From: an uncultured Dehalococcoidia bacterium
GTDB lineage: Bacteria > Chloroflexota > Dehalococcoidia > Lucifugimonadales > UBA3495
Assembly (NCBI GenBank): GCA_958296225.1
Contig: OY282456.1
Span: 1,116,001 to 1,180,000, forward strand
DNA length: 64,000 nt
Reading direction: 5' to 3'
The position numbers were made by a program, and so were the translations under genes. The notes under the pieces were generated by a model. It was not told the origin of the DNA, ran no database searches, and worked only from the letters and a program-made list of their open reading frames with translations. Each line of letters opens with the position of its first letter. Within the stretch, counting starts at the first letter, position 1. Of the stretch, positions 41,163 through 50,958 are shown one piece after another.

Positions 41163-42038
41163 ATGACTACCGTAGGTTCCGGCAAGTACAGCTACGTTCT
41201 AGAAGAGCATTGGGCGCAACTGCCTGAGGGGATGACCATGGGCAACGCATCCGCCGTTGCCACCGACTCCCAGCACCGGGTTTATGTGTTCCAGCGCAAA
41301 GACCCGCCGGTGCTCATATTCGGGCCGGGGGGCAACTATCTCGGCTCCTGGGGGCTGCGCGCCATTGACGAGGCGCATGGCATCTACATCCAGGACGACA
41401 TCGTTTATCTTACCGACCGCACCGATTCGGTCTGCGTGATTTACACGCTGGACGGGAAGCCGCTGCAAGTTATCGGAGAGCGCGGCGTCCACTCCGATAC
41501 CGGCTGCGAGGTTCCCGGCGAGCTTTGCCCCCGCTCGGCCGGCCCCTTCAACTACCCTACCGAGCTGGTGCCGGCGCCCAATGGCGACCTGTACGTGTCC
41601 GACGGCTACCGCAATGCCCGGGTGCATCGCTTCTCCCGCGATGGGCAGCTGAAGGCGTCCTGGGGCGAGCCGGGCAAGGGCGGCCCCGGTGAGTTTCACC
41701 TGCCCCACAGCATCGTGGCCCATCCCAACGGCAACCTGTACCTGTGCGACCGGGAAAACAGCCGCATCCAGGTCTATTCTCCCGATGGCGACTACATCAC
41801 TATGTGGGAAGACCTGCGCCGTCCCCTGGACATCTCGGTGGACAGCGAGGGGGCGCTGGTCATCAGCGAGGGCGGCGTCAACGGCACGTCCCCGCGAGTG
41901 AGCATCATGGACGCCGACGGCGGCGTGCTGGCCCGTTGGGATTCCCAGTCGGCGCACGGCAGCTGGGTGGACGCCAACGGCAACATCTATATGGCGCTGG
42001 GGGCGCAGGAGCGGGTGGACAAGTACGTGCGGCAGTAA
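41163..42038 (+). CDS. NHL-repeat beta-propeller protein (peptidylamidoglycolate lyase-like)
   Basis: A 291-residue protein with six-bladed NHL-type repeats: ASAVATDSQHRVYVFQRKDP, AHGIYIQDDIVYLTDRTDSV, FNYPTELVPAPNGDLYVSDG, LPHSIVAHPNGNLYLCDREN and LDISVDSEGALVISEGG. The pattern is closest to the peptidyl-alpha-hydroxyglycine lyase group. No signal peptide is seen. AAAGGAG is 8 nt before the ATG. Homologues are common in SAR202 genomes; the substrate is unknown. Confidence 0.82.
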   Translation: MTTVGSGKYSYVLEEHWAQLPEGMTMGNASAVATDSQHRVYVFQRKDPPVLIFGPGGNYLGSWGLRAIDEAHGIYIQDDIVYLTDRTDSVCVIYTLDGKPLQVIGERGVHSDTGCEVPGELCPRSAGPFNYPTELVPAPNGDLYVSDGYRNARVHRFSRDGQLKASWGEPGKGGPGEFHLPHSIVAHPNGNLYLCDRENSRIQVYSPDGDYITMWEDLRRPLDISVDSEGALVISEGGVNGTSPRVSIMDADGGVLARWDSQSAHGSWVDANGNIYMALGAQERVDKYVRQ

Positions 42039-42067
42039 GACCCGGAAAATCCTCCGCCGGCAAGACC

Positions 42068-42109
42068 GGCGACTGAAATCCGGGCGACTGAAATCCGGGC
42101 GACTGAAAT
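42068..42109 (+). repeat. short tandem repeat, 15 bp x 3
   Basis: GCGACTGAAATCCGG occurs three times with a 15-bp period. The surrounding 366-bp region (42039-42404) contains otherwise only the rplS promoter; the open frame at 42113-42370 has no family-like content. Confidence 0.7.
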
Positions 42110-42325
42110 ACCATGGTGGCCGGTTCAGACTGGGCGGGGATTAAGCAACAGTTGGCGGAAAATCCCCGCCGGGTTCCGTTGCACACGGACTTCGTTTCCG
42201 ACCGGCGTGTAATCACTTATGCCGGCAAAGTGAGGATTTGGCGCTGCATCATGGAAAACGCCCCCGCATTGTCTCCGGGCGGTGACCATAGCCGGCGGCC
42301 GACTGCCCAGACCATTCGCACCCTG

Positions 42326-42334
42326 TGCTATAAT
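42326..42334 (+). promoter_or_regulatory. rplS extended -10 promoter
   Basis: TGCTATAAT, a perfect extended -10 box, ~70 bp before rplS. The -35 region is poor. Confidence 0.6.
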
Positions 42335-42404
42335 CGGCATCCATCGCCGAGAGCCGGCGGCAAATCCTGATTGCGTACTGCGGGCGCATTGTGACGAATT
42401 TACC

Positions 42405-42764
42405 ATGAAAGCATCCGAACTCATTTCCCCCGAAGTCAACGAACGCATCCCCGAATTCGGCCCCGGGGATACCGTCCGAGTCAACTTTCGCATCCGCGAG
42501 GGGACGCGGGAGCGGGTGCAAGCCTTTCAGGGGGTTTGCATCCGGCGCACCCATGGCAAGGGGCCGGCGGCCAATTTCACCGTGCGGCGCGTTACTGCCG
42601 GCATTGGTATCGAGCGGGTGTTTCCCCTGCACTCGCCGCTGATTGAATCGCTGGAAGTTACCCGGCGGGGCAAGGTGCGCCGGGCCAAGCTGTATTACCT
42701 GCGGGGTCGTCAGGGTCGCGCCGCCCGGATCAAGGAGCGGACCACTTATCGAACCAATCGGTAA
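42405..42764 (+). CDS. rplS: 50S ribosomal protein L19
   Basis: A 119-residue L19 that lies at the 30S-50S interface. Diagnostic stretches are [52 protein letters not shown] and [20 protein letters not shown]. Length is normal (115-120). The ATG at 42405 matches the usual N-terminus ([20 protein letters not shown]); longer in-frame sequence upstream includes the promoter and is not translated. It lies 108 bp before priA, without the usual rimM/trmD partners. Confidence 0.95.
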   Translation: MKASELISPEVNERIPEFGPGDTVRVNFRIREGTRERVQAFQGVCIRRTHGKGPAANFTVRRVTAGIGIERVFPLHSPLIESLEVTRRGKVRRAKLYYLRGRQGRAARIKERTTYRTNR

Positions 42765-42872
42765 TCCGCGATACCGAATCACCAACCGCCGCCCGCTGGC
42801 TTCCCCGGCACGGATGCGGCGGTTTCGCATTTTGGCGCTCGTGCGACGACTCACTCCGCCGGAGGTCGCGCT

Positions 42873-45341
42873 GTGAATTATGCCGACGTAGCCATTGACG
42901 CCGACTGGATTCCGCCCGGCAAAACCTTCTCCTACCGCATCCCGCGAGGCCTGGCGGTGGAGCCGGGTCAGTTGGTATGGGTGCAGTTTGGCCGCAACAT
43001 CGTGCAGGGCGTGGCGCTGCGGCTGGCCGACGCCTCGGCGGTCTCCGAGGAGGAGACGCGGGACATCCTCCATCCGGTGGAGCCGTCGCCGCTGGTCAGT
43101 ACGCTGGGGCTGGAGCTGGCGGACTGGCTGGGGCAGACCTATCGCTGCTCGCCTTTTGAGTCGGTGGCGCCCCTGCTGCCGCCGGGGTTTCGCGCCCACC
43201 AGCGCTCGCAGCTCACCGCGGTCTCCGGCCCGGATGATGATGCCGACCTGGCGGCTTTCCGCGAGGCCACCCGCAATGCCTGGCTGGAACTGGCGGCATC
43301 GGGCAAACCCGGCGAGGAAGCGGACTTCCTCAAACGGATTGACGCTAACCGTCCCAGCATTGCCCGCCGCGAGCTACAACGGCTGGTTGACCGGGGGATG
43401 GTGCATAAAGAGGTCAGTCTCCCCCGCCCGCGCACTCATCGTTATCGCCGTCTTTTAATCCCCGTCCCGGTCCTGCCTGATGCCGGCGATGCGCCCAATC
43501 CGGGGGGCAACAGCCAACGCCAAACGGAACTGCTGGCCGCAGTGCGTGAGACCGGCGCCGGCTACGACACTACCGGCATTATTGCCCAACTCGGCGCCTC
43601 CGTGGCTGCCTTGCTACAGCGCGGCCTCATCGCCGAGGAATGGCAGCGGGTTGAGCCGGCGATTCCGTCCGGCGTGCCGCCCGTCAATCCGCCGCCCGCG
43701 GCGCTGACGCCGGCCCAGGCCGACGCCGTAGCGCGCATCACCGACACATTGGACGACGCTGACGCTGCGCCCCGCAGTTTTCTGCTGCACGGCGTTACCG
43801 GCAGCGGCAAGACCGAGGTGTATCTGCGGGTCATCGCCCACGCCGTCGCCCGTGGCCGGCAAGCCATCTACCTGGTGCCGGAGATTGCGTTGACTCCGCA
43901 GACGGTGGGGGCGGTCAACGACCGGTTTCCCGGACGCGCCGCCGTGCTGCACCACCGGCTCACCGACGGGCAGCGGTTTGACCAGTGGTGGCGCATCCGC
44001 GATGGGCTGGCCGACGTGGTGGTAGGGCCGCGCAGCGCGTTGTTCGCTCCGGCGCCCAATCCCGGAGTCATCATCGTGGATGAAGAGCACGAGCCATCCT
44101 ACAAGCAGGCCGACAACGCGCCCCACTATCACGCCCGCGACGCCGCCCTGGCCCTGGCCCGTCGCTGCGGCGCCGTCGTGGTGATGGGGTCGGCGACGCC
44201 GGACGTTGGCACCTACTACGACGCCGAACGGGGGCGCCACCGCCTGTTGCGGCTGCCCGACCGCATCGGCTTTGTCCCTAATGGCGCGACCGGAGCCGAC
44301 AGCGCCCCGATACCTCTTGCCGACACCCGGATAGTTGATATGCGGCGGGAACTGCGGGAGGGCAACCGCAGCGTGTTCAGCCGGAGCCTGGCCGCCGCCC
44401 TGGACGCCACTATCGCCGCCGGGCAGCAAGCCATCCTGTTTCTCAACCGCCGGGGCAGCGCCGCCTTTATGCAGTGCCGGGATTGCGGCTGCGTCATTGC
44501 CTGCAGCCGCTGCTCCGTCGCCTACGCCTATCACGACGATACGGGCCGCCTCCTTTGCCACTACTGCAACCGGACGCGCCGCCGGCCGCGGGCCTGTCCC
44601 CAGTGCCGGCAGGGCAACATCCGGCCTATGGGCGCCGGCACGGAGGCGGTGGCGGCGCAGCTGACCGCGCGCTATCCCGACGTTGCCGTTGAGCGCTGGG
44701 ACTCGGACGTGGTGCGGGACCCGGTGGCGTTGGAGCGCGCCATGTCCCGCCTGGCCGACGGCGCAGCGCAGGTTCTCGTCGGCACCCAAATGGTGGCGCG
44801 CGGCCTGGACTTGCCCAACGTAACCCTGTCCGCTGTTGTGCTGGCCGATTTGGGCCTGAACCGGCCCGACTTCCGCGCCGGCGAGCGCGCCTTTGCGCTG
44901 CTGTGCCAGGTAGCCGGCCGCGCGGGACGGGGCGGACAGCCGGGCCGGGCCATCATACAAACCTACCAGCCCGACCACTACGCCATCGCAGCGGCGGCGG
45001 CTCAGGACTACATGGCGTTCTACCGCACCGAAATCAGCGCCCGACAGAGCCAGGGCAACCCGCCCTTCAGTCGATTGACCCAGGTAATCTGCGCCGACCT
45101 GAGCGTCCGCGCCGTGCAGCAAACCCTGGGCGAGTTGGCGGAGCGCTGGCGCAACCGCGCCGTCCGGCTGGGCCGCACCGACGTAGAAATCATCGGCCCC
45201 ACGCCCTGCCTGCCGGAGCGCGTGCGGGGCCGCTATCGCTGGCGGCTGTTATTACGCGGCCGCCGCCTGTGGCAATTCCTGGACGGTGAGAACATTCCGG
45301 GCAACTGCCGGGTGGAGGTTGACCCGCTGCGGCTGGATTAA
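42873..45341 (+). CDS. priA: primosomal replication protein PriA
   Basis: PriA is the superfamily 2 helicase that reloads the replisome at stalled forks. The 822-residue protein has the N-terminal 3'-DNA-binding domain (VAIDADWIPPGKTFSYRIPR), Walker A GVTGSGKTEVY, the DEEH box in IIVDEEHEPSYKQ, helicase motif stretch VMGSATPDVGTYY, zinc-binding cysteines in CRDCGCVIACSRC and CHYCN/CPQC, and LVGTQMVARGLDLPNVTL. Start is GTG (GTGAATTATGCC) with GGAGG 7 nt upstream. Confidence 0.94.
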   Translation: MNYADVAIDADWIPPGKTFSYRIPRGLAVEPGQLVWVQFGRNIVQGVALRLADASAVSEEETRDILHPVEPSPLVSTLGLELADWLGQTYRCSPFESVAPLLPPGFRAHQRSQLTAVSGPDDDADLAAFREATRNAWLELAASGKPGEEADFLKRIDANRPSIARRELQRLVDRGMVHKEVSLPRPRTHRYRRLLIPVPVLPDAGDAPNPGGNSQRQTELLAAVRETGAGYDTTGIIAQLGASVAALLQRGLIAEEWQRVEPAIPSGVPPVNPPPAALTPAQADAVARITDTLDDADAAPRSFLLHGVTGSGKTEVYLRVIAHAVARGRQAIYLVPEIALTPQTVGAVNDRFPGRAAVLHHRLTDGQRFDQWWRIRDGLADVVVGPRSALFAPAPNPGVIIVDEEHEPSYKQADNAPHYHARDAALALARRCGAVVVMGSATPDVGTYYDAERGRHRLLRLPDRIGFVPNGATGADSAPIPLADTRIVDMRRELREGNRSVFSRSLAAALDATIAAGQQAILFLNRRGSAAFMQCRDCGCVIACSRCSVAYAYHDDTGRLLCHYCNRTRRRPRACPQCRQGNIRPMGAGTEAVAAQLTARYPDVAVERWDSDVVRDPVALERAMSRLADGAAQVLVGTQMVARGLDLPNVTLSAVVLADLGLNRPDFRAGERAFALLCQVAGRAGRGGQPGRAIIQTYQPDHYAIAAAAAQDYMAFYRTEISARQSQGNPPFSRLTQVICADLSVRAVQQTLGELAERWRNRAVRLGRTDVEIIGPTPCLPERVRGRYRWRLLLRGRRLWQFLDGENIPGNCRVEVDPLRLD

Positions 45342-45452
45342 TACATTTCAGTTCCTCCAGTAGCCAACAATAGCCGAATCAAATTACCGCCCGATTTGCC
45401 GGCCCGCCGCCGCGCCTTTACACTGCCGCCATCATCACCGGAGGGATGCCTT

Positions 45453-46487
45453 ATGAAAGCGGTTTACATCAACGAGTTGGGCGGTACTGACGTGCTCACC
45501 CACGGCGACCGCCCCGAACCTGAAATCAGTCCTGGCGAGGTTCTGCTGCGGGTTCACGCCAGCGCGCTGAACCATCTGGACTTGAACCTGCGGGCCAGCA
45601 ACTGCCGGCGTTTTCCCCATATTCTGGGGTGCGATTTGGCCGGCGAGGTGGTGCAAATCAGCCCTGACGCCGGCACGGACTTGAAGGTTGGCGACCGGGT
45701 GCTGGTGGACAACCGGGTGAAGTGCGGCGGCATCAATCTCTGCGAACACTGCGCGTCGGGCAACGACCAGTGGTGCGCCCGTCAGCAGCGCATCGGCGTT
45801 GACCGGGACGGCGGCCATGCCGACTATGTGGTGGCTCCCGCCATCAACGCCTACACCATTCCCGACGCGATGCCCTTTACCGAGGCGGCGGCGCTGCCGA
45901 TCGCGGCGCATACGGCCTGGCACTGCCTCATCACCCAGGCGCAGCTGCAGCCCTGGGACGACGTGCTGGTGCAGGCGGCCGGCTCCGGCGTGGGCAGCAT
46001 GGGCATCCAGATTGCCAAGATGATGGGCTGCCGGGTCATCACCACCGCCGGCAGCGACTGGAAGCTGGACGAGGCCAAAAAGCTGGGCGCCGATGCAGTC
46101 ATCAACTATCGTGAGACCGCCAGCATCAGCCAGGCCGTGCGCGAGATGACCGACGGCAAGGGCGTGGACGTGGTGTTCGACTGCGTGGGCGCGGACGTTT
46201 GGGAGGAGAATATGCTCTGTCTCAAGCCGCAGGGACGGCTGGTTATCACCGGCGTTACGTCGGGCAGCCGGTCGAGCATTGACCTGTCCATCCTGCAAGG
46301 TCGCCCGCTGCATCTGATTGGCAGCGGCGGGCGCAGCCGGCGCTCCATGGCCGACGTGATGAAGATGGTGAATCAGGGCGCGCTGCACGGCATCGTGGGC
46401 CGCACTTTCCCGATGGCGGGCGTGGCCGAGGCGCACCAGGCGATGCACGACCGGGACTTCTTTGGCAAGCTGGTCATTGAGCACTGA
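45453..46487 (+). CDS. zinc-type (MDR) dehydrogenase / quinone oxidoreductase-like
   Basis: A 344-residue medium-chain dehydrogenase. It keeps Asp and the structural zinc cysteines (CGGINLCEHCASGNDQWC) but lacks the usual catalytic GHE motif; it has LGCDLAGEVV instead, so it is nearer to crotonyl-CoA reductase or quinone oxidoreductase-type enzymes. The cofactor site is VLVQAAGSGVGSMGIQIAK. GGAGG precedes the ATG at 45453; the segment from 45396 to that ATG is not similar to the family. The FAH-family gene follows. Confidence 0.85.
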   Translation: MKAVYINELGGTDVLTHGDRPEPEISPGEVLLRVHASALNHLDLNLRASNCRRFPHILGCDLAGEVVQISPDAGTDLKVGDRVLVDNRVKCGGINLCEHCASGNDQWCARQQRIGVDRDGGHADYVVAPAINAYTIPDAMPFTEAAALPIAAHTAWHCLITQAQLQPWDDVLVQAAGSGVGSMGIQIAKMMGCRVITTAGSDWKLDEAKKLGADAVINYRETASISQAVREMTDGKGVDVVFDCVGADVWEENMLCLKPQGRLVITGVTSGSRSSIDLSILQGRPLHLIGSGGRSRRSMADVMKMVNQGALHGIVGRTFPMAGVAEAHQAMHDRDFFGKLVIEH

Positions 46488-46502
46488 ACGCGCGCGCGCC
46501 GG

Positions 46503-46511
46503 TGGTACAAT
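46503..46511 (+). promoter_or_regulatory. extended -10 promoter candidate
   Basis: TGGTACAAT upstream of the FAH-family gene, ~47 bp before its start; -35 region weak. Confidence 0.4.
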
Positions 46512-46557
46512 ATGGCACGCAGAATCAAACCTGACATTCGCAACGGAGGAATCCGCT

Positions 46558-47331
46558 ATGAAAATTGCCCGCTACATCGCTCATGGCTCTGAGCATTACG
46601 GCGTCGTCGATGGCGACAACGTTACCGCCATTGACGGCAGCATCTTCGACTCGCCCATCAAACTTACTGACCACACCCACGCCCTATCGGATGTGAAGCT
46701 GCTGGCCCCGGTGCAGCCGGGGAAAATCCTGGCGATGGGTCTGAACTACACCAGCCACGTGGGCGACCGGCCGGCTCCCGAGTACCCGATGATTTTCCAC
46801 AAGACGCCCACCAGCGTCATCGGCCCCGAGGAAGCCATCATCCGCCCCAAAGAGGTGCAGCGGTTTGACGCCGAGGGCGAGATGGTGGTGGTCATCAAGG
46901 ACAAATGCCGGTACGTGTCGCAGGACGACGCGCTGAACCACGTGCTGGGCTACACCTGCGGCAACGACGTGAGCGCCCGCGACTGGCAGCAGAAAGACCG
47001 CCGGGAGAACAACTCCGACTGGTGGCGCGCCAAGTCCGCCGACACCTTTTCGCCCATGGGCCCCTGGATTGAAACCGAGACCGACCCCCACGCCCAGCAC
47101 CTGCGCACGCGGGTCAACGGCAACGAGGAACAGAACGAAACCACCGACCACCTCCTCTTTGACGTGCCCACGATGATTGAGTTCATCACCCGCTTCGTTA
47201 CGCTGGAGGCGGGCGACTGCATCTTTACCGGCACGCCGGGCACCACGTCCGATATGGCCGACGGGGCCATCTGCGAGATTGACATCAGCGGGATTGGCGT
47301 GCTGCGCAACCCGGTGCGGCTGGAAGCATAA
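46558..47331 (+). CDS. fumarylacetoacetate hydrolase-family protein
   Basis: A 257-residue FAH-fold enzyme, a family that hydrolyses or decarboxylates acyl-pyruvate-type compounds with a divalent metal. The fold core reads ILAMGLNYTSHVGDR, IFHKTPTSVIGPEEAI, the metal-ligand region RFDAEGEMVVVIKDKCRYVS, and the DVSARDWQQKD and FTGTPGTTSDMADG stretches. AACGGAGGAATCCGCT precedes the ATG. Many homologues act in aromatic degradation; the specific substrate is unknown. Confidence 0.87.
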   Translation: MKIARYIAHGSEHYGVVDGDNVTAIDGSIFDSPIKLTDHTHALSDVKLLAPVQPGKILAMGLNYTSHVGDRPAPEYPMIFHKTPTSVIGPEEAIIRPKEVQRFDAEGEMVVVIKDKCRYVSQDDALNHVLGYTCGNDVSARDWQQKDRRENNSDWWRAKSADTFSPMGPWIETETDPHAQHLRTRVNGNEEQNETTDHLLFDVPTMIEFITRFVTLEAGDCIFTGTPGTTSDMADGAICEIDISGIGVLRNPVRLEA

Positions 47332-47365
47332 CGAGACGCCTTCGCCCCTGCTTCGTGCTCATTTA

Positions 47366-47392
47366 GCGCCCCGGACGCCAGCCCCGGGGCGC
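47366..47392. terminator. bidirectional hairpin between convergent genes
   Basis: GCGCCCCGG (47366-47374) pairs with CCGGGGCGC (47384-47392). It separates the + FAH gene from the - hicB-like gene. Confidence 0.6.
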
Positions 47393-47401
47393 ACTGGGGC
47401 A

Positions 47402-47707
47402 TTAAATGACAATCCGCACCGTTGCCACTTCTACTTGGAAGCCGTCGGTGGTGAACTCCTCAATCAGACGCTCTTGCTCACCCGCCGGCGATGCCGGACG
47501 TGTATAAGGGGGGGCCAGATGGCAAGCAATCGCTTCCGCGGCCATTGCCAGCGCATCATCCCAGTCGTCCCCCTGTGAAAAGCAGCCGGGCAACGCCGGG
47601 CAAAGCACCCCATATCCAGGTTCCAGATCGTCGGATATTAAGAGTACCTCAAAATCCTCGCCAATGGTTGGGCCGGTATCCTGGCGAGTTGCAGATGAGG
47701 TAGTCAT
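47402..47707 (-). CDS. HicB-family protein without HicA partner
   Basis: A 101-residue HicB-type antitoxin-like protein: the partly degraded RNase-H-like fold reads YGVLCPALPGCFSQGDDWDD followed by ALAMAAEAIACHL. GGAGG lies 8 nt before the ATG of MTTSSATRQD. No HicA (double-stranded RNA-binding toxin) gene is adjacent, so it may be an orphan or act as a solitary regulator. A hairpin follows it. Confidence 0.75.
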   Translation of the reverse strand: MTTSSATRQDTGPTIGEDFEVLLISDDLEPGYGVLCPALPGCFSQGDDWDDALAMAAEAIACHLAPPYTRPASPAGEQERLIEEFTTDGFQVEVATVRIVI

Positions 47708-47761
47708 AGATTTGTCCTCCGGTCCAGCGTGCGCTCTCGCAATGCAGCACGATTGCCGTCC

Positions 47762-48907
47762 TCAAAACGGCCAGCGCAGTTCGCCTTCCGCCACCTCCGG
47801 CGGCCACACCACTACCTTGCGGCCACCCTGCCGTTGCACCAGCGATACTGAGCGGCCTACCTGCCGGCCGGTGTCGTCAATCCGAAACCGCCCGTAGAAG
47901 GTGGTGAAATCGGCAGCGGACGCGGCGCGGCGCGGCGAGTCGTCATCCAAAGCGCCGGCCTCGGCAAGGCAGCGCTCCGCCACCAGTCCGGCGGCAAATG
48001 CCTGCGCCATCGGGTAATCTACGGGCACGCCATACGTCCGTGCGGCCCCTTCCAGCAGCGACAACGCTTCGTGGGAGGCCGGGCCGAAGTCGGGCGACGC
48101 GACGGCGGCCTGGGGTTCCCACTGGCTGGGGCCGATGAACCCGTCGGCGGCGGGGCCGAGGGCGTCGGCGAAGGCGGCGATGGGAGTTGCCACCACCACC
48201 GCCAGGCCGATGCGGTTCCGGTTGGGCAGGCTGGCCAACGCCCCCGCCGTGGCGATGTCGTGGGGGATACGGCCCACGGCTGCCACCAGGTCCGGCTCCA
48301 GGTCAGCGACGGCGCGGGCAATCTCGGCAAAGCGGAACTGGGTGGGACGATAGCGCAAGTCCAGGGCGGTGGTAAAGCCCAGCTCGTGGGCCGCCGATTC
48401 CACCCCGCGCGCGACAATCCTGGCGAATGCGCCGGTGTCGATGCGCAGGATGACCAGCTTGCGGGCGTCCGGGTTGGCCTGACGGGCCAGGGCGGGCGCG
48501 CCGACCAGGTAGCGGTCGGCGGTGGTCAGGACGCCGACGACGTTGCGATAGCCGCGGGCGTAGAGGGCATCGCCGGCGCCGCCGTGATTCCATAACAGCT
48601 TGCCGTGGGACTCGGCGACTTCGGCGGCCGCGGTGGTCAGGCCGGCGGAGTAGGGGCCGAAGAGGAGGTCAACTTCGTCCTGGCGGATGAGGCATTCGGT
48701 GTTACGGCGGGCGCCGTCGGCAAGGCTGGCGTCGTCGTAATGGGTTATGGTTAGCGGATGCTGCCGTCCGGCCAGCGGCAGGCCGCCGCGTCCGTTGACG
48801 TAATCGACCCAAGCGGAAAGGCCGGCCAGGGCCTGCCGTCCCTGGGTGGCGAACTGGCCGGTCAGGGATGCGGAGAGGCCGGCTTTGATAGGGGCATAGG
48901 TAGTCAT
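47762..48907 (-). CDS. LivJ/AmiC-like substrate-binding protein without signal peptide
   Basis: A 381-residue type 1 periplasmic-binding-fold protein, like branched-chain amino acid or amide binding proteins (IKAGLSASLTGQFATQGRQA, YDDASLADGARRNTECLI, VDLLFGPYSAGLTTAAAEVA, LLWNHGGAGDALY). It begins MTTYAPIKAGLSAS with no export signal, so it should remain in the cytosol, like the regulator AmiC. The next gene is a FIST-domain protein; the pair may form an intracellular amino-acid/amide sensor. No ABC permease or ATPase genes are adjacent. Confidence 0.78.
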   Translation of the reverse strand: MTTYAPIKAGLSASLTGQFATQGRQALAGLSAWVDYVNGRGGLPLAGRQHPLTITHYDDASLADGARRNTECLIRQDEVDLLFGPYSAGLTTAAAEVAESHGKLLWNHGGAGDALYARGYRNVVGVLTTADRYLVGAPALARQANPDARKLVILRIDTGAFARIVARGVESAAHELGFTTALDLRYRPTQFRFAEIARAVADLEPDLVAAVGRIPHDIATAGALASLPNRNRIGLAVVVATPIAAFADALGPAADGFIGPSQWEPQAAVASPDFGPASHEALSLLEGAARTYGVPVDYPMAQAFAAGLVAERCLAEAGALDDDSPRRAASAADFTTFYGRFRIDDTGRQVGRSVSLVQRQGGRKVVVWPPEVAEGELRWPF

Positions 48908-48964
48908 AGAACGTCAGCCGTCACCGGGCCCTCTCCCGGAGGGAGCAGGAGTTTGAGGATGCGC

Positions 48965-50155
<1,191 letters not shown>

Positions 50156-50266
50156 AATAACACCTCACAAGCCGGACGGGCGGGCTAGGTGAGGCGATTA
50201 TAGCATAGGGGGTGGGTGCGCCGTATGGTAGAATTAACGTCGGCGTGGTGGTATGTGGTATGTAGC

Positions 50267-50563
50267 ATGATGCGGATTCTTACCGAAAGGACGCTCCGGG
50301 AATTCTGGCAGCGTCATCCCGATGCGGAACTGCCGTTACGAGCCTGGATTAAAGCAGTCAAAAGAGCAGACTGGCGCTCTCCCTCCGACATCAGGGCAAT
50401 ATACTCTAGTGCCAGCATCGTCCCCGGCAACCGGATGGTGTTCAACATCAAGGGCAACACCTACCGGCTGGTGGTCGGGATTGATTATCATTACCAGACG
50501 GTTTATATCCGGTTTATCGGCACACACGCCGATTACGACCGTATCAACGCCGCAGAGGTGTAG
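50267..50563 (+). CDS. higB: HigB-type mRNA interferase toxin
   Basis: A 98-residue HigB_toxin-family protein (MRILTERTLREFWQRHPDA, then WRSPSDIRAIYSSASIVPGN, FNIKGNTYRLVVGIDYHYQ, YIRFIGTHADYDRINA). This branch of RelE-like RNases (PF09907 type) is distinct from the HigB at 20986. Start is at one of two adjacent ATGs (50267 or 50270). Its antitoxin gene starts 3 nt past its stop. Confidence 0.86.
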   Translation: MMRILTERTLREFWQRHPDAELPLRAWIKAVKRADWRSPSDIRAIYSSASIVPGNRMVFNIKGNTYRLVVGIDYHYQTVYIRFIGTHADYDRINAAEV

Positions 50564-50565
50564 AA

Positions 50566-50958
50566 ATGTGCAACATCAAGCCGATACGGACGGAAGGGGA
50601 ATACCAAGCCGCCTTGGCCCGCGTCTATACGCTGATGCACTCCGAACCCGGCACGCTGGAGGGCGAGGAGTTTGACCTGCTGGCCGATTTGGTGGACCTT
50701 TACGAATACCGCTACGAGCCGATTCCCGACCCGGACACGGCGTCAATGATTGAATTCTGGCTGGACCAAAAGGGCTGGACCGTGCCGGGTTTCAACGCGC
50801 TGCTGGGCGGCCAAGGGGACATTGGAGCGGTGATTGCCGGCAAGCAGGAGCTAACGATGCCGATGGCGCAGTTGCTGTACGAGCAGGTTGGCGTTCCCGC
50901 CGCCGACCTGCTCAAAAGTACCGTCTCGCACCCCAAGATGCGCCAGCCGCTCGTTTAG
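50566..50958 (+). CDS. higA: HigA-type helix-turn-helix antitoxin
   Basis: A 130-residue protein of the COG5499-type HigA group: IKPIRTEGEYQAALARVYTL at the N-terminus, LDQKGWTVPGFNALLGGQG, and the helix-turn-helix region around VIAGKQELTMPMAQLLYEQV. It is the partner of the preceding HigB. Its 3' end overlaps the 3' end of the convergent methyltransferase gene by 4 nt. Confidence 0.85.
   Translation: MCNIKPIRTEGEYQAALARVYTLMHSEPGTLEGEEFDLLADLVDLYEYRYEPIPDPDTASMIEFWLDQKGWTVPGFNALLGGQGDIGAVIAGKQELTMPMAQLLYEQVGVPAADLLKSTVSHPKMRQPLV

Noticed and set aside
42113-42370. Short plus-strand frame before rplS
   Set aside because: It runs over the rplS promoter and has no family-like content.
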